A program made the position numbers and the translations under genes. Below, piece by piece: positions 9,194 through 19,414 of a DNA stretch of 64,000 nt. Each line of letters begins with the position of its first letter. The first letter of the stretch is position 1. The notes under the pieces were generated by a model. It did not search any database, was not told where the DNA came from, and saw nothing but the letters and a program-made list of their open reading frames with translations. The stretch comes from Pantoea eucalypti (GTDB lineage Bacteria; Pseudomonadota; Gammaproteobacteria; Enterobacterales; Enterobacteriaceae), in contig NZ_CP045720.1 in NCBI RefSeq assembly GCF_009646115.1, positions 2,728,001 through 2,792,000 on the forward strand, in the 5' to 3' direction.

Positions 9194-12100
9194 CTACGTT
9201 TCCGCCTGTGATTTTTCAGCCGTTAAATCGGGCAATGCTTCGGCTTCGCTTCCCGCACGCACCGGCGAAGTATCCGCAGCAAAACCACGCAGGCCAACCA
9301 CATGCACATGCTCGGTGTTATTAAACACTTTACGCACCAGTTTGTAGGTCGTGCCTTTCTCTGGGCTGATGTTCTCTGGCGCGGCAATCACCAGTTGCAT
9401 CTCCAGTCGTTCACACAGTTCAAACAGCGTGGCGATGGAGCGGGCATCCAGACGGGCCGCTTCATCAAGGAACAGCAGTCGGCATGGTGAAATGTCTTTG
9501 CCGCGCAGACGACGGGACTCCTCTTCCCAGCTTTGCACCACCATTACCAGAATGGACATACCGGTACCAATCGCTTCACCGGTTGAGAGCGCACCGCTCT
9601 CTGCACGCAGCCAGCCATCAGAACCCCGGTTAACTTCCACTTCCATCTCCAGATAGTTGCGGTAGTCCAGCAGCTCCTCGCCGATGGTCTGCGGCGTACG
9701 CTGCCCCATGTCGATGTGCGGATTAAGACGCTGATAAAGCTTCGCCAGCGCTTCGGAGAAGGTCAGGCGATTACTGTTAAACAGATCCTGATGCTGCTCG
9801 TGCTCCTCCGACAGTGTGTCCAGCAGCATGGCATGCGTTTCACGCACATTCACGTTGAGCCGCACGCTGTGCACCTGACCAAAGCTGACGGTCTGCAAGC
9901 CCTGGTTGAGCTGACGGATGCGATTCTGTTCGCGCTGGATTGTTTTACGGATGATATTGGCCGCACTGCGCGAACTGATCGCCAGCATCTGCTCACGTGC
10001 CGTCAGCTCTTCGGTCAGACGGTTCAGTTCGATTTCCATCTGCTCAATCGCTTCGACCGGATCGTCAGTACGAATAATATCCTGACGGATACGCTCACGC
10101 AGATGCTGATAAACCGCAATAAAGAACTGAATCTTACGTTCCGGACGTTTTGGATCTTCCGACAACCGCAGCACGTCGCGCAGATGTTCGTTATCCGCTA
10201 CCGCCAGACGCAGCGCACCCAATGCTTTATCCGACATCGAGCGCAGTTCATCGCCGCTCAGGTAGGCCAGTTCACGGCGATGCAGACGACGCTCAACGCC
10301 ATTCTCTTTCACCAGACGCAGTACGGTACACCAGCCCGCTTTGGCGCTGACCACCTGCTCCCGCACCAGATGATATTGACGCTCCAGCTGACGCAGTCGC
10401 TTCTGCAGGTTATCCATCTCCGCTTCGCAGAAAGTGAGTTGTTTCTCCAGCTGATTGCGGCGGGCACGGTTGTGACTGAGTGCTGTGTACAGCTCGTCAC
10501 GACGAACGCGCGCGCGCGCTTCTGCACTGCTGTCAGCCTGGACGCCAATGTCCTGCATTTCCTGCTGCAGCTCTTTCAGCATGTCGCGTTTCGCGTCATA
10601 GGCGCTTTTCAGCGAGGCGAGCACCTGCGAGTATTGTGTCAGCTGCGCCTGATGTTCACGCAGGCGATCACGACTGCGACTACGTTCACCTTCAGCCTGC
10701 TCCAGACGCTGACGCAGCTTATCGCTGAGGTCATTGTTGCCGTTGAGCATGCTGGCTGAGTCGTCATAGCTGAAGTGGGCGCGACGCTGCACCACTTCGG
10801 TCAGGGCAAAGGCCTGCTGACGCGCATTACGCTGTTGCTGCTGTGCCTGCTGATAATCCGCCTGCAGCTGCTCGTGCTGTTCCGGGTCGCTCTGCAACAC
10901 GGCGATAATTGGCTCAAGTTTCGCCAGTTTCGCGCCGTGCTGATGCAGAAAGCGCGCCGCATCCTGCGCCGCATCGACCTGCTCACGAATCTCTTCGCAA
11001 CGATCGCCCAGCGTATCATCCAGCAGCAGGTTAACGCGTGGCAGCAGTCGGTTAAGTTGTGACACGCCCTCTTTCGCCAGCTCATACTGCTGGCGCTGCT
11101 GCTGATTATTGCTCTCGTGCTGATTCAGCGCCCGTTCCAGTTCAGCCCGGCGTGCGCCCAGCTGACGGATCTGTGCTTCCGGGTCAGCGTCAAACGCCAC
11201 GGCCAGATGACTGCCGATAAAACGGCTGAACGACTGATGCAGACGTTGCGTTTTCTGCACGTCAAACGACAGCGTCGCGTAGCGTTCGGCCAGCTTGTCG
11301 CGTTCAAGATGCAGCAGCTCCAGCTGATTTTCACGCGCAGCACGGCCAAACAGCGGTATTTTCGGGAAGCGGGAGTAGCGCCACTGACGCTCAGCTACCT
11401 TCACAACCACCGCATTCTGCAGCTCATCCACGCTGAAGACGCTGTCATCGAACGACTGCGGATCACCTTCGATCAGATAGAGATCTTCCGGGCAATCCTC
11501 GAGCCCGTCCAGCAACTCACGAACACGTGACAGATCCGGCACCACGATCGCATGACGTGACGGACCGTAGAGTGCGGAGAAGTACGGCGCATCGTCCAGT
11601 GTAACATCATCATAAATTTCAGACAGTAAGACGCCGCCAAAACGTTCCGCCAGCTGGGTCAGCCGCGCATCTTCCGCTCCGCCTGGCTGGCTGAGTCGTT
11701 CAATCTGCTGCTCGATATCGCGTTTTTGGGCGGCCACTTCGTCGCGCTCGACGGTGGTCTCACGCTCACGCTCCAGCAGCTGCTGCATATATTCGGTGAC
11801 GTCCTGGCTGCTGTTCAGCGCCTGGCCAGTCTGTTCGCTGAGCTGCGTCAGAATCTCCTGCGCCGCCAGCCAGTGTGGCGCGCGGGCGGTAAGGCTGGTG
11901 ATGCGTTCACGCAGCTGTTCCAGCTCCTGACGCATCATCATGCGCTGCTCACCGGCGTCCGAGACGCTGCTGTTCAGCTGTTCAATCTGTGCTTCCAGTT
12001 CCTGCTGCAGGCCAGCCAGCGCATCGGCTTCATAATGCTGCCCCTGGCGCTTGCAGAACTCGGCCAGCAGACGCTCCGCCTCATGCTGTTCGCGCAGGCG

Positions 12101-13681
12101 CTGTTCCAGCTCATTGAGACGCAGACGCAGCGATGAGAGCTGTTCAGCGTGATGACGCTGATTGCTGGCATCACGCAGCAGTTCGCGACCGGTTTGCCAG
12201 GCATCCTGACGGGACACATCACCGGCAATGCTGGTCACCAGCGCCAGCGCCTGTTCGAACTGACTGTGTGCCGCTTCCGCGACGCTCAGCTTCTGTTCCA
12301 GACGCAGCAGGCGTTCTGTCGCCTCTTCCTCTTTGGCCTGGAAACTTTCCTGCCATTCAGCGGCATTGTCGATGGTCAGATCGGGCAGCTGGCAGAGCGT
12401 GCGGGCGCGTTCCAGCGCCTGCAAGGCCTGCTGATACTGGATGGCGCGGGTTTGCTGCACGTCGAGTGCCTGCTGGAAATCGGCCAGCTGACTTTTCAGC
12501 TCATCCACTTCCAGCTCAGCGGCTTCGGCACGCGCTTCATTCTCTTCCTGAATTTCACGCGCTTCGGCGACCACTTCGGTCTGCTCTTCCAGACGCAGCG
12601 TCAGATCTTCGATATCGGCATCGTAACGCTCAATCTTCTCCTGCTGACGCATCGCCGTCTGCACCAGATTCAGGTGATCGCTGGCGGCCTGGTAATCGAC
12701 TTCGAGATCGTTCTCTGCGCCACTGTGCTCAGCCAGTTCGCGCGCCATCTCAACATGACGATACTGCTCGGTGGCGAGCTGCTTGCGACTGCTGAACAGC
12801 TCACTGCGCAGTTGTAACGCACTGTCGAGATGCCCCCGACGCTCGTTGGCGTGGCGCATATAGTCAGCCGAAACGTAGCTGGTCGCCTCGGAGATCAGAT
12901 GCTTAAAGAGATCGCGGTCAGACTGGGTAACGCGGATTGCCTCCAGCGTCATGCGGTTTTCGCGCAGCGCCGCTTCCATGTCCTGAAACGCTTTACGCAC
13001 GCCGCTGTTTTCAGGCAGCAGGTAATCACGCAGCGATCGGGTGATGGCGCTGGAGATACCGCCATACAGTGAGGCTTCAATCAAACGATAAAACTTGCTG
13101 CGATCGCTGGCAGAGCGCAGACGTCGCGGCACCACGCCCAGATCAAACATCATGGCGTGATAATCGGTGATTGAGTTATAAGCGCGGAACTGTACGCCTT
13201 CCTGCGCCTCAACCCGCTCTTTCACCTCATTCAGCGGCAATACGCGTGCCTGACGGCTGTTAAGCACTTCTGTCAGCATATCGGTCGGGTTGGTATCGGT
13301 TGGCAGGCCATGGATACTGAAAGGTTTAATATCGACCTTTTTATCGCGTCCGGCGACCTGTTGCAGACGGACACCGACCACCACACGCTGATGACGTGAA
13401 TTCACGACATCCAGCATGGAGTAACAGACGCCAGCCCGCAGCTTCCCGTGTAAACCTTTGTCACGTGATCCCGACGTTGCGCCCGCTTCGGTGGTATTAC
13501 GGAAGTGCAGCAATGTTAAATCGGGGATCAGCGCGGTCACAAATGCCGCCATGGTGGTGGACTTACCCGCACCGTTACCGCCTGACAGCGTGGTCACTAA
13601 TTCATCGAGATCAAAAGTACGGGCAAAAAAGCCGTTCCAGTTGATCAGCGTAAGCGAACGAAACTTTCCGCGCTCAATCAT
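9194..13681 (-). CDS. mukB: chromosome partition protein MukB (SMC-like condensin)
   Basis: The SMC-like ATPase of the MukBEF condensin, which extrudes DNA loops and helps segregate chromosomes together with topoisomerase IV. The 1,495-residue product (E. coli 1,486) begins with a head-domain half carrying Walker [10 protein letters not shown] (34-42). Long coiled-coil arms rich in Gln/Glu/Leu (about 290-650 and 790-1120) flank the hinge around residues 660-780. The C-terminal head half holds the signature [13 protein letters not shown] and the Walker B region [11 protein letters not shown]. The start overlaps the mukE stop by four bases (ATGA), implying coupled translation. The last approximately 30 residues are Ala/Glu-rich and look variable. 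Confidence 0.98.
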   Translation of the reverse strand: MIERGKFRSLTLINWNGFFARTFDLDELVTTLSGGNGAGKSTTMAAFVTALIPDLTLLHFRNTTEAGATSGSRDKGLHGKLRAGVCYSMLDVVNSRHQRVVVGVRLQQVAGRDKKVDIKPFSIHGLPTDTNPTDMLTEVLNSRQARVLPLNEVKERVEAQEGVQFRAYNSITDYHAMMFDLGVVPRRLRSASDRSKFYRLIEASLYGGISSAITRSLRDYLLPENSGVRKAFQDMEAALRENRMTLEAIRVTQSDRDLFKHLISEATSYVSADYMRHANERRGHLDSALQLRSELFSSRKQLATEQYRHVEMARELAEHSGAENDLEVDYQAASDHLNLVQTAMRQQEKIERYDADIEDLTLRLEEQTEVVAEAREIQEENEARAEAAELEVDELKSQLADFQQALDVQQTRAIQYQQALQALERARTLCQLPDLTIDNAAEWQESFQAKEEEATERLLRLEQKLSVAEAAHSQFEQALALVTSIAGDVSRQDAWQTGRELLRDASNQRHHAEQLSSLRLRLNELEQRLREQHEAERLLAEFCKRQGQHYEADALAGLQQELEAQIEQLNSSVSDAGEQRMMMRQELEQLRERITSLTARAPHWLAAQEILTQLSEQTGQALNSSQDVTEYMQQLLERERETTVERDEVAAQKRDIEQQIERLSQPGGAEDARLTQLAERFGGVLLSEIYDDVTLDDAPYFSALYGPSRHAIVVPDLSRVRELLDGLEDCPEDLYLIEGDPQSFDDSVFSVDELQNAVVVKVAERQWRYSRFPKIPLFGRAARENQLELLHLERDKLAERYATLSFDVQKTQRLHQSFSRFIGSHLAVAFDADPEAQIRQLGARRAELERALNQHESNNQQQRQQYELAKEGVSQLNRLLPRVNLLLDDTLGDRCEEIREQVDAAQDAARFLHQHGAKLAKLEPIIAVLQSDPEQHEQLQADYQQAQQQQRNARQQAFALTEVVQRRAHFSYDDSASMLNGNNDLSDKLRQRLEQAEGERSRSRDRLREHQAQLTQYSQVLASLKSAYDAKRDMLKELQQEMQDIGVQADSSAEARARVRRDELYTALSHNRARRNQLEKQLTFCEAEMDNLQKRLRQLERQYHLVREQVVSAKAGWCTVLRLVKENGVERRLHRRELAYLSGDELRSMSDKALGALRLAVADNEHLRDVLRLSEDPKRPERKIQFFIAVYQHLRERIRQDIIRTDDPVEAIEQMEIELNRLTEELTAREQMLAISSRSAANIIRKTIQREQNRIRQLNQGLQTVSFGQVHSVRLNVNVRETHAMLLDTLSEEHEQHQDLFNSNRLTFSEALAKLYQRLNPHIDMGQRTPQTIGEELLDYRNYLEMEVEVNRGSDGWLRAESGALSTGEAIGTGMSILVMVVQSWEEESRRLRGKDISPCRLLFLDEAARLDARSIATLFELCERLEMQLVIAAPENISPEKGTTYKLVRKVFNNTEHVHVVGLRGFAADTSPVRAGSEAEALPDLTAEKSQAET

Positions 13682-14403
13682 GCCTGTTCTTCCTCTGCGT
13701 TCTCACTCGCGTCGCCTTCCTGACCGTCACCTTCGTCGGTGTCGACCGGTGCTGTCGCGTTTTCCAGTAGCATCGCTTCGCCATCACGAATCAGGCGAAG
13801 CTGCGCTTCACGGGCGTCATCACCGCTGCGCACGTCGGCACCAAAGCGGAACACGGATTCAGTGATGCGGAATTTGCTGCTGTCGTTACCGTAAAACCAC
13901 ACCATACCCAGACGGCGCAGACGGCTCAGAGAGGCGCGCACTTTCTCCTGCAGTTTGGTGCGATCCAGATCCGAACCGGTGGAACGCTGGTTAACCAGCT
14001 TCAGCAGGCGATTCTCGTCCGCCAGCGAGAGCAGCTCGTCGTAGAGCTCCTGCTGGGTAAAAATCCCTTCATTGGCCAGACGTTCCGGGCTGAGGTAGAG
14101 ATAGCAAAGAATCTTCCCGACCATCATATCCAGCTCAGAGAGCACGGAACGCGGAATCAACGTCGTTGAACGCGGACGCAGATAGAAAAAGCCTTCCGGC
14201 GCACGAATCAACTCAACGTGATAACGGCTGTAAAACTCTTCGAGAAACGACTGGTAGTCCATCAGAAACGCATGATTATCCAGCTCTTCGATACCGATAT
14301 GACGTCCGGCGCGTAACTGGCTATCCAGCGCGGGAAAAATTGGGTTGGCCAGTGCCAGTGCCAGCTTAACCGGCATCACTTGTTCAATATTTGTCGATGA
14401 CAT
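13678..14403 (-). CDS. mukE: chromosome partition protein MukE
   Basis: The accessory (kite) subunit that with MukF bridges the MukB heads and regulates the ATPase. The 241-residue product starts [21 protein letters not shown], the family N-terminus. The annotated-length start at 14403 lies inside the end of mukF (20-base overlap); an open frame nine codons longer exists but is not supported. Tandem winged-helix regions cover most of residues 20-200 (for example [38 protein letters not shown]). The tail after about residue 208 is acidic ([21 protein letters not shown]), as in homologs. It overlaps mukB by four bases. Confidence 0.97.
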   Translation of the reverse strand: MSSTNIEQVMPVKLALALANPIFPALDSQLRAGRHIGIEELDNHAFLMDYQSFLEEFYSRYHVELIRAPEGFFYLRPRSTTLIPRSVLSELDMMVGKILCYLYLSPERLANEGIFTQQELYDELLSLADENRLLKLVNQRSTGSDLDRTKLQEKVRASLSRLRRLGMVWFYGNDSSKFRITESVFRFGADVRSGDDAREAQLRLIRDGEAMLLENATAPVDTDEGDGQEGDASENAEEEQA

Positions 14404-15706
14404 GTGCCTGCACCTTGGCTCCGTAATCATTGATGGCTTGCCATTCCACAGGCAAACCGGCTAAATCAGCTTCTGCTACGCCAAGGCGCACCGCCTGATC
14501 CACCACAATGCGTGCCAGATCGAAATGGCGGGCGCGTGGATACTGGGCCAGGTAGTCGCGCATCACTGACGCGAGGTTGAGCGGTTTTTGTTGCGATTTA
14601 TAGACCTGCAGCGCTTCTTCAATCATCGCTGCCAGCTGTTCGCGAATTTCGTTGATCTCTTCGTATTCCATCTCCGGCGGCAGTTCGCCCATCACTTCGT
14701 CATTCCGCAGCGTCAGCGCTTCATCACGCATGTCATACAGACGGTCGGCGTTGGCGTAGGTCAGCGCCCAGGGCGCGTCGAAGTAATTCTGTACTGATAC
14801 CCGCAGGCGCTGCGCAAAGACGCGGTTCTTATCCATGTCGATGGCGGTACGGATGAATTTATGGACGTGGCGGTCATAGCCGATCCACAGGTCGATTGCC
14901 TGCTGGCCCCAGCTGGTAATCCGGTCGAGTTTGCTTTGCAGATCAAACACCAGCTTATCGACGAAGCCCAGGTCCGGGCTGTCCAGCGTGGCATCCTGAA
15001 TCCGCAGCAGGTTTTCCTGAAGTTTGTCGCCCGCAGCTTCCAGCGTATCCTGCAGTTCACGCAACGTCCCTGACGTTTCGGAAAGCAGCATTTCACAGCT
15101 GGAGATAGCCGCGCGCCAGTCTTTGTTCAGCAGTTCAGCAATATCGTTTTTCACCGCCTGTTGCTGTTCATCCATCAGACGCTGGGTCATATCAATGCTG
15201 TCGAAGATCTCCGCCACCGAATATTTCAGCGGCGCAAAAACATTGCGATGCCAGTGGAACTCGTCGCCGTTTTCCTGCGCCGCATCGGCTGCTCGCTTAA
15301 GCTCATTGGCCACAATCGACAGCTGCATAGACAGGCGCAGCGTCGAAAATTCTCGCTGACGGATGTAATAGTCAGTGATGCCGATGGCCAGCGGCGTCAG
15401 GCGATAGATAGCATTGCCTTCGGTCAGTTCGCTGGTAAAGCGGTTAAGCAGGCGCTGTCGCACCATGTCATTGATGGCGTTGTTGGCGCGAACCAACACG
15501 GTTTCGTGGGTTTGTTCGAAAGCTTTACTGACGTGACGGAATGCATCAATCAGATCGCCTTCACTCATTTCGCCATCCATCCGCTCACCATTAAGGGTGG
15601 CGATAGCCAGCAAAAAGGCCAGACGTTCCACTGGCAGCGCAAGGGAAAAGTCATTTTTGCGCGCCCAGGAGACCAGTTCAGGTACCGTCTGGGAAAATTC
15701 ACTCAT
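14384..15706 (-). CDS. mukF: chromosome partition protein MukF (kleisin)
   Basis: The kleisin subunit that dimerises and links MukB heads in the MukBEF condensin. The 440-residue length equals E. coli MukF. The N-terminus ([39 protein letters not shown]) forms the winged-helix dimerisation domain. A helical middle region (about 120-290, [28 protein letters not shown]) touches the MukB neck, and the C-terminal winged-helix domain binds the MukB cap. Its start overlaps the cmoM stop by four bases and its end overlaps mukE by 20 bases, so the whole cmoM-mukF-mukE-mukB unit is translationally coupled. Confidence 0.98.
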   Translation of the reverse strand: MSEFSQTVPELVSWARKNDFSLALPVERLAFLLAIATLNGERMDGEMSEGDLIDAFRHVSKAFEQTHETVLVRANNAINDMVRQRLLNRFTSELTEGNAIYRLTPLAIGITDYYIRQREFSTLRLSMQLSIVANELKRAADAAQENGDEFHWHRNVFAPLKYSVAEIFDSIDMTQRLMDEQQQAVKNDIAELLNKDWRAAISSCEMLLSETSGTLRELQDTLEAAGDKLQENLLRIQDATLDSPDLGFVDKLVFDLQSKLDRITSWGQQAIDLWIGYDRHVHKFIRTAIDMDKNRVFAQRLRVSVQNYFDAPWALTYANADRLYDMRDEALTLRNDEVMGELPPEMEYEEINEIREQLAAMIEEALQVYKSQQKPLNLASVMRDYLAQYPRARHFDLARIVVDQAVRLGVAEADLAGLPVEWQAINDYGAKVQAHVIDKY

Positions 15707-16488
15707 AATTCGTCCTTCTGCCCGGGTTTACGCGCGGTCACGTGGATGTAACGCCCTAAGCTCAAAAAGGGTTCCTGACGGCAGTAACGCCGCTCCATCT
15801 CAATAATTTCGTCGTCGCTTTTTGGTTCGCCCTTCGGCGGCTTCATGTAATCACTGAATACCCGGATCCCGGCACGCTGTTCAATCACAAAACCACACGC
15901 CTCCAGCCAGCGATAAACCTGTTCAGGGTCGCGCGGATAATCAGGCGACAGCGTTCGCTTTTTGCGTTTGGTCAGATTGGTGCGCAGATAGCCGAAATTA
16001 CCCAGCGTTAAGGTGCGCAGTGTCAGGCCGTGCAGATTGTAAAACATCAGCGACATGACGCCTCCCGGACGCAGCAGATCGAACAGCGCTTTCAGCACCG
16101 TCTCCGGTTCAGCGACCCATTCAAGCACAGCGTGGAACAATACCAGATCCACCGGCTTATCCAAATGTTCGCCCACCTGCTGAGCGCTAATTTGTCTGAA
16201 TTGCATGTTATGGCTCACACCCTGCGACACCGCATTTTCCTCTGCCCGGCGTAGCATCTCACCAGAGAGATCGCACAGCAGAACCTGATGGCCCTGTGCC
16301 GCAAGCCCGCTGGAGACCTGGCCAATACCGCCGCCCGCGTCCAGCACCGACAGCGGGTGTGACGACAGATCGGGCAGTATCTTCTCCAGCTCGTCCCAAA
16401 GAATGGCCTGCCGTATTTTCCCTTTAGTGGTGCCGTAAATATTTTGCGAAAATTTATCCGCGAGATCGTCAAAGTTACGATCCTGCAT
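15703..16488 (-). CDS. cmoM: tRNA 5-carboxymethoxyuridine methyltransferase CmoM (SmtA)
   Basis: A SAM-dependent methyltransferase that methylates the carboxylate of cmo5U34 to mcmo5U34 in certain tRNAs; it was formerly called SmtA. The 261-residue product has the class I Rossmann motif [10 protein letters not shown] (around residue 49), the acidic strand-2 end LLCDLSGEM, and [12 protein letters not shown]. It is the first gene of the muk operon, a conserved arrangement in which a tRNA-modification gene and the condensin share a transcript. The divergent elyC lies 125 bases away. Confidence 0.94.
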   Translation of the reverse strand: MQDRNFDDLADKFSQNIYGTTKGKIRQAILWDELEKILPDLSSHPLSVLDAGGGIGQVSSGLAAQGHQVLLCDLSGEMLRRAEENAVSQGVSHNMQFRQISAQQVGEHLDKPVDLVLFHAVLEWVAEPETVLKALFDLLRPGGVMSLMFYNLHGLTLRTLTLGNFGYLRTNLTKRKKRTLSPDYPRDPEQVYRWLEACGFVIEQRAGIRVFSDYMKPPKGEPKSDDEIIEMERRYCRQEPFLSLGRYIHVTARKPGQKDEL

Positions 16489-16613
16489 GGCATGCGCTCC
16501 GGTATGCTGCGGTGAGACTTATGCTATTTTGTCACAGGCACCAGAAGAATGAACCTTTCATCCCCATCTTCCCTTCCGGGTGCTCTATTTTCGGACAACA
16601 GGACGCATTTTTG

Positions 16614-17396
16614 ATGTTATTTACCCTGAAAAAAGTCATTGGCGGGCTGCTTTTACCCCTGCCGTTTCTGCTTTTGTTGATGGCGCTTGGTATTTTACTG
16701 GTTTGGTTTACTGGCTGGCAGAAAAGCGGCAAAACCGTGATCTCGGTCAGCTGGCTGCTCCTTCTGTTGCTGAGTCTGCAGCCGCTGGCGGATCGTCTGC
16801 TGCTGCCACTGGACAGCCGCTATCCGACCTGGAACGGCGCAGAGAAGGTGGACTATATTGTGGTACTGGGTGGAGGCTACACCTTTAATCCGGGATGGGC
16901 GCCCAGCTCGAACCTGTTGAATAACAGCCTGCCCCGCGTGGCAGAGGGTGTGCGCCAGTGGCGGCGTAATCCGCAGTCGACCCTGATTTTTACCGGTGCA
17001 GCGGGCGGCACCAATCCGAAGAGCAGCGCCTGGGTAGCGGCACAGGTGGCGGAAAGTCTGGGCGTTCCTCATGAACATATTCAGATCCTTGACCAGCCAC
17101 GCGATACCGCAGACGAAGCGCAGGCAGTTAAAACTGTGGCAGGCAATCGCCCGCTAATGCTGGTGACCTCCGCGAATCATATGCCACGGGCAATACGCTT
17201 TTTCCACGCGGTCGGGTTGAAGCCCATTGCCGCGCCCGCCAATCAGCTTGCGATTACCTCACCGCTGAATGGCTGGGAACGGGCCATACCGTCATCGATC
17301 TGGCTAAGTCACAGCGAACGTGCCGTTTATGAAACGCTGGGCACGTTATTGCAACGGCTGAAAACCGAGGATGGCTCAGCCGAGCCAGGGAAGTAA
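16614..17396 (+). CDS. elyC: envelope biogenesis factor ElyC (YcbC, DUF218)
   Basis: An inner-membrane protein with a periplasmic DUF218 domain. The E. coli ortholog is needed for normal peptidoglycan synthesis and undecaprenyl-phosphate lipid-carrier metabolism at low temperature; its exact reaction is not settled. The 260-residue protein has two N-terminal membrane segments (about 8-30 and 38-57) and DUF218 motifs VDYIVVLGGG, LIFTGAAGGTNPKSSAWVAAQ, DTADEAQAV and VTSANHMPRA. The start at 16614 (MLFTLKKVIGG) matches homologs and follows AGGA. The reading frame is open 34 codons further upstream. Its last 21 bases overlap the convergent ycbJ. Confidence 0.93.
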   Translation: MLFTLKKVIGGLLLPLPFLLLLMALGILLVWFTGWQKSGKTVISVSWLLLLLLSLQPLADRLLLPLDSRYPTWNGAEKVDYIVVLGGGYTFNPGWAPSSNLLNNSLPRVAEGVRQWRRNPQSTLIFTGAAGGTNPKSSAWVAAQVAESLGVPHEHIQILDQPRDTADEAQAVKTVAGNRPLMLVTSANHMPRAIRFFHAVGLKPIAAPANQLAITSPLNGWERAIPSSIWLSHSERAVYETLGTLLQRLKTEDGSAEPGK

Positions 17397-18269
17397 CTGT
17401 GCGCGAGCATGGTCAAAGCGCGGCCGATCAAAGGTGCCGGTCTGGATAAGCGTGTCGATGCAGTCCCACAGCTGATAAACCCACCGACGCCAGATAAAAC
17501 CCTCTGAGACCGGCGCCCGTTGCAGGTAATGATGCAGTAGCGCCGTTTCGGCTGGCGATGCATCCAGATGGATCAGGTCATATTCACGCGGTGCCCAGAG
17601 AATCGTGCCGGGCTGAGTCATCGCGATTAACTGGTCACTGCGGCTGTTTTTCAGCATGCTCTGCAGCCGCACGTTGCCATGAACCATCACGCAGGGATCA
17701 TCGAAGCCGCGAAACAGATGCGCCAGTCGCGCGCGGCAGCGGAACAGCACCTGGCGATCGTCCAGGGTAAAGGTGGGTGGACGCAGATAGCTCAGGGTCG
17801 CCCACAACACTTCAACCCGCTGTGCATACCAGGCGGGCCAGCGGTTCTGCTGCGTGCTGTCCACTGTGCCGACCAGGCCGTGGCTATCAAGCCGGTGCCA
17901 GGCCAGCAGTCCCTCGACGACCTGTTCGCAGAACTGTTGCCAGCGCTGAGCATCCCGCGCCGGTGCTTCCGCCGTCACACCATTCAGTCGCGCCATCAGA
18001 AGCATTTCATGCACTGGCGGCTGCTGGCTCAGCACCAGACCATAGACCGCGGGTACGGCGACCAGCCCGGCCTGCCCCAGCAACGCCAGTTTTCTGGCTT
18101 CCATCGCCGCCCTGCCCTGGTGACGAAAATATTTCGCCACCACTGGCATAGGAAGGCCGTCACGATTGTATAACGCATAGAGCCGGGTGGGTGGATGTTC
18201 ACTGATCATTTCGAGGCGGCTGATGGTTTCACCCAGCGCCAGCGTGAGTTCTGATTTAAGCTGTTCCAT
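17376..18269 (-). CDS. ycbJ: YcbJ, aminoglycoside-phosphotransferase-fold protein of unknown function
   Basis: A 297-residue protein, the same length as E. coli YcbJ and similar throughout (EAPAR...W, LLAWHR, RAPVSEGFIWRRWVYQLWD). The layout resembles the APH/choline-kinase fold: an N-lobe up to about residue 95, LLLMARLNGV as a hinge-like segment, then a helical C-lobe. The expected catalytic loop HGD reads HGN (His197-Gly198-Asn199). The expected metal-binding Asp of an IDW/DFG-like motif is absent from ITM-like LIAMTQPGTILWAPREYDL. It may therefore be a pseudokinase (inference). No cofactor or substrate is known to me. Its 3' end overlaps elyC by 21 bases. Confidence 0.85.
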   Translation of the reverse strand: MEQLKSELTLALGETISRLEMISEHPPTRLYALYNRDGLPMPVVAKYFRHQGRAAMEARKLALLGQAGLVAVPAVYGLVLSQQPPVHEMLLMARLNGVTAEAPARDAQRWQQFCEQVVEGLLAWHRLDSHGLVGTVDSTQQNRWPAWYAQRVEVLWATLSYLRPPTFTLDDRQVLFRCRARLAHLFRGFDDPCVMVHGNVRLQSMLKNSRSDQLIAMTQPGTILWAPREYDLIHLDASPAETALLHHYLQRAPVSEGFIWRRWVYQLWDCIDTLIQTGTFDRPRFDHARAQLLPWLG

Positions 18270-18357
18270 GCGGCATCCTCCTCAGATGAATATCACCCTA
18301 TCCTGAAGGAAGTGTTGGCTATAAGTTTAGCGGCGGATCAATAACGTGGTGCTGAAA

Positions 18358-18376
18358 CGGGGAGACAGGCTCCCCG
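18358..18376 (-). terminator. kdsB terminator-like hairpin
   Basis: CGGGGAG (18358-18364) and CTCCCCG (18370-18376) form a seven-base stem with a five-base loop five bases after the kdsB stop, followed on the minus strand by only TTTC. It probably ends the lpxK-kdsB transcript partially before ycbJ. Confidence 0.5.
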
Positions 18377-18380
18377 CTTG

Positions 18381-19130
18381 TCAGGCCTGCATGGCAATAC
18401 GAACACGTTGCAAATCGTCTGGCGTATCCACACCCACGCTCGGGATGGTTTTCGCCACGGCGACATGAATTTTCTCGCCGTACCACAAAACGCGCAATTG
18501 CTCGAGCAGCTCAATCTGTTCCAGAGGGCAAGGCGCCCAGGCAACATAGCGGCGAATAAAACCGGCACGATAAGCGTAGATGCCAATGTGACGCAGTAGC
18601 GTGTCACCGATCTGCTCGCGCGAGGCTGCATAGCGTTCACGATCCCACGGAATGGTAGCCCGTGAGAAATAGAGCGCGTAGCCATTCACATCCATGACCA
18701 CTTTCACCGCATTCGGATTAAAAGCTTCTTCCGCATCCGTAATTGGCACCGCCAGCGTCGCCATGCCCGCTGCTGACCCCGCCAGATTGGTCGCCACCTG
18801 ACGCACAATCTCTGCCGGGATCATCGGCTCATCGCCCTGGACGTTGACGATGATTTCGTCATCGGCAAACTGATATTTTTCGATCACTTCCGCCAGCCGC
18901 TCCGTGCCGGACTGGTGATCGGCGCGCGTCATGCAGACTTCGCCGCCTGCCGCCTCGACGGCCTTTGCCACGTCAGGATGATCGGTAGCAACGATGACAC
19001 GGCTGGCACCCGATTCACGGGCGCGCTCCATCACATGCACGACCATCGGTTTACCATGGATATCAAGCAGTGGCTTGCCCGGTAAGCGGGTTGACGCATA
19101 ACGCGCAGGAATGATGGCCGTAAAACTCAT
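18381..19130 (-). CDS. kdsB: 3-deoxy-manno-octulosonate cytidylyltransferase (CMP-Kdo synthetase)
   Basis: Activates Kdo with CTP to CMP-Kdo for attachment to lipid A in the LPS inner core; essential and cytosolic. The 249-residue protein carries the nucleotide-binding start [30 protein letters not shown] and [21 protein letters not shown]. It overlaps ycaR by four bases (ATGA) and lies downstream of ycaI-msbA-lpxK-ycaQ-ycaR, an arrangement placing three LPS/lipid A functions in one cluster. Confidence 0.97.
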   Translation of the reverse strand: MSFTAIIPARYASTRLPGKPLLDIHGKPMVVHVMERARESGASRVIVATDHPDVAKAVEAAGGEVCMTRADHQSGTERLAEVIEKYQFADDEIIVNVQGDEPMIPAEIVRQVATNLAGSAAGMATLAVPITDAEEAFNPNAVKVVMDVNGYALYFSRATIPWDRERYAASREQIGDTLLRHIGIYAYRAGFIRRYVAWAPCPLEQIELLEQLRVLWYGEKIHVAVAKTIPSVGVDTPDDLQRVRIAMQA

Positions 19131-19309
19131 GGATGAATCTCTTCGACGGAGAGCGTGCGGGCTTCCGTTTCCAGCAGCACCGGAATGCCGTCACGAACCG
19201 GGAAGGCCAGGCCATCAGGTTTGCAGATCAGCTCCTGCTGTGCATTGTTGAAGTAGAGTTTGCCATTGCACACCGGGCAGGCAACGATTTCGAGTAAACG
19301 ATGATCCAT
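19127..19309 (-). CDS. ycaR: YcaR, UPF0434/Trm112-like small protein
   Basis: A 60-residue protein of the Trm112-like UPF0434 family, coupled to kdsB by an ATGA overlap. The N-terminal [18 protein letters not shown] contains one Cys-x2-Cys pair, and only Cys28 (LICKP) remains on the second side, so full zinc binding by four cysteines is not evident. Function unknown; the conserved position next to kdsB suggests a link to LPS assembly or simply to shared expression. Confidence 0.93.
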   Translation of the reverse strand: MDHRLLEIVACPVCNGKLYFNNAQQELICKPDGLAFPVRDGIPVLLETEARTLSVEEIHP

Positions 19310-19414
19310 ATGTCCTCCATCAGGGACCGAATGCGTAAGGGTTCAAGCATACCATAGCGCGGCGTATGCGGGATGGAGTAAAACACCATCCCACAGCGGC
19401 TGCCGAAAATTTGA

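Noticed and set aside
9716..10759. A long open frame (347 codons) antisense to mukB
   Set aside because: It mirrors the codon bias of the mukB coiled coil, has no ribosome-binding site, and several similar shadows occur along mukB; mukB itself is certain.
19310..19414. Terminator between ycaQ and ycaR
   Set aside because: The GGGATGG/CCATCCC hairpin (19370-19392) has a nine-base loop and no T-run, so I mention it only under ycaQ.
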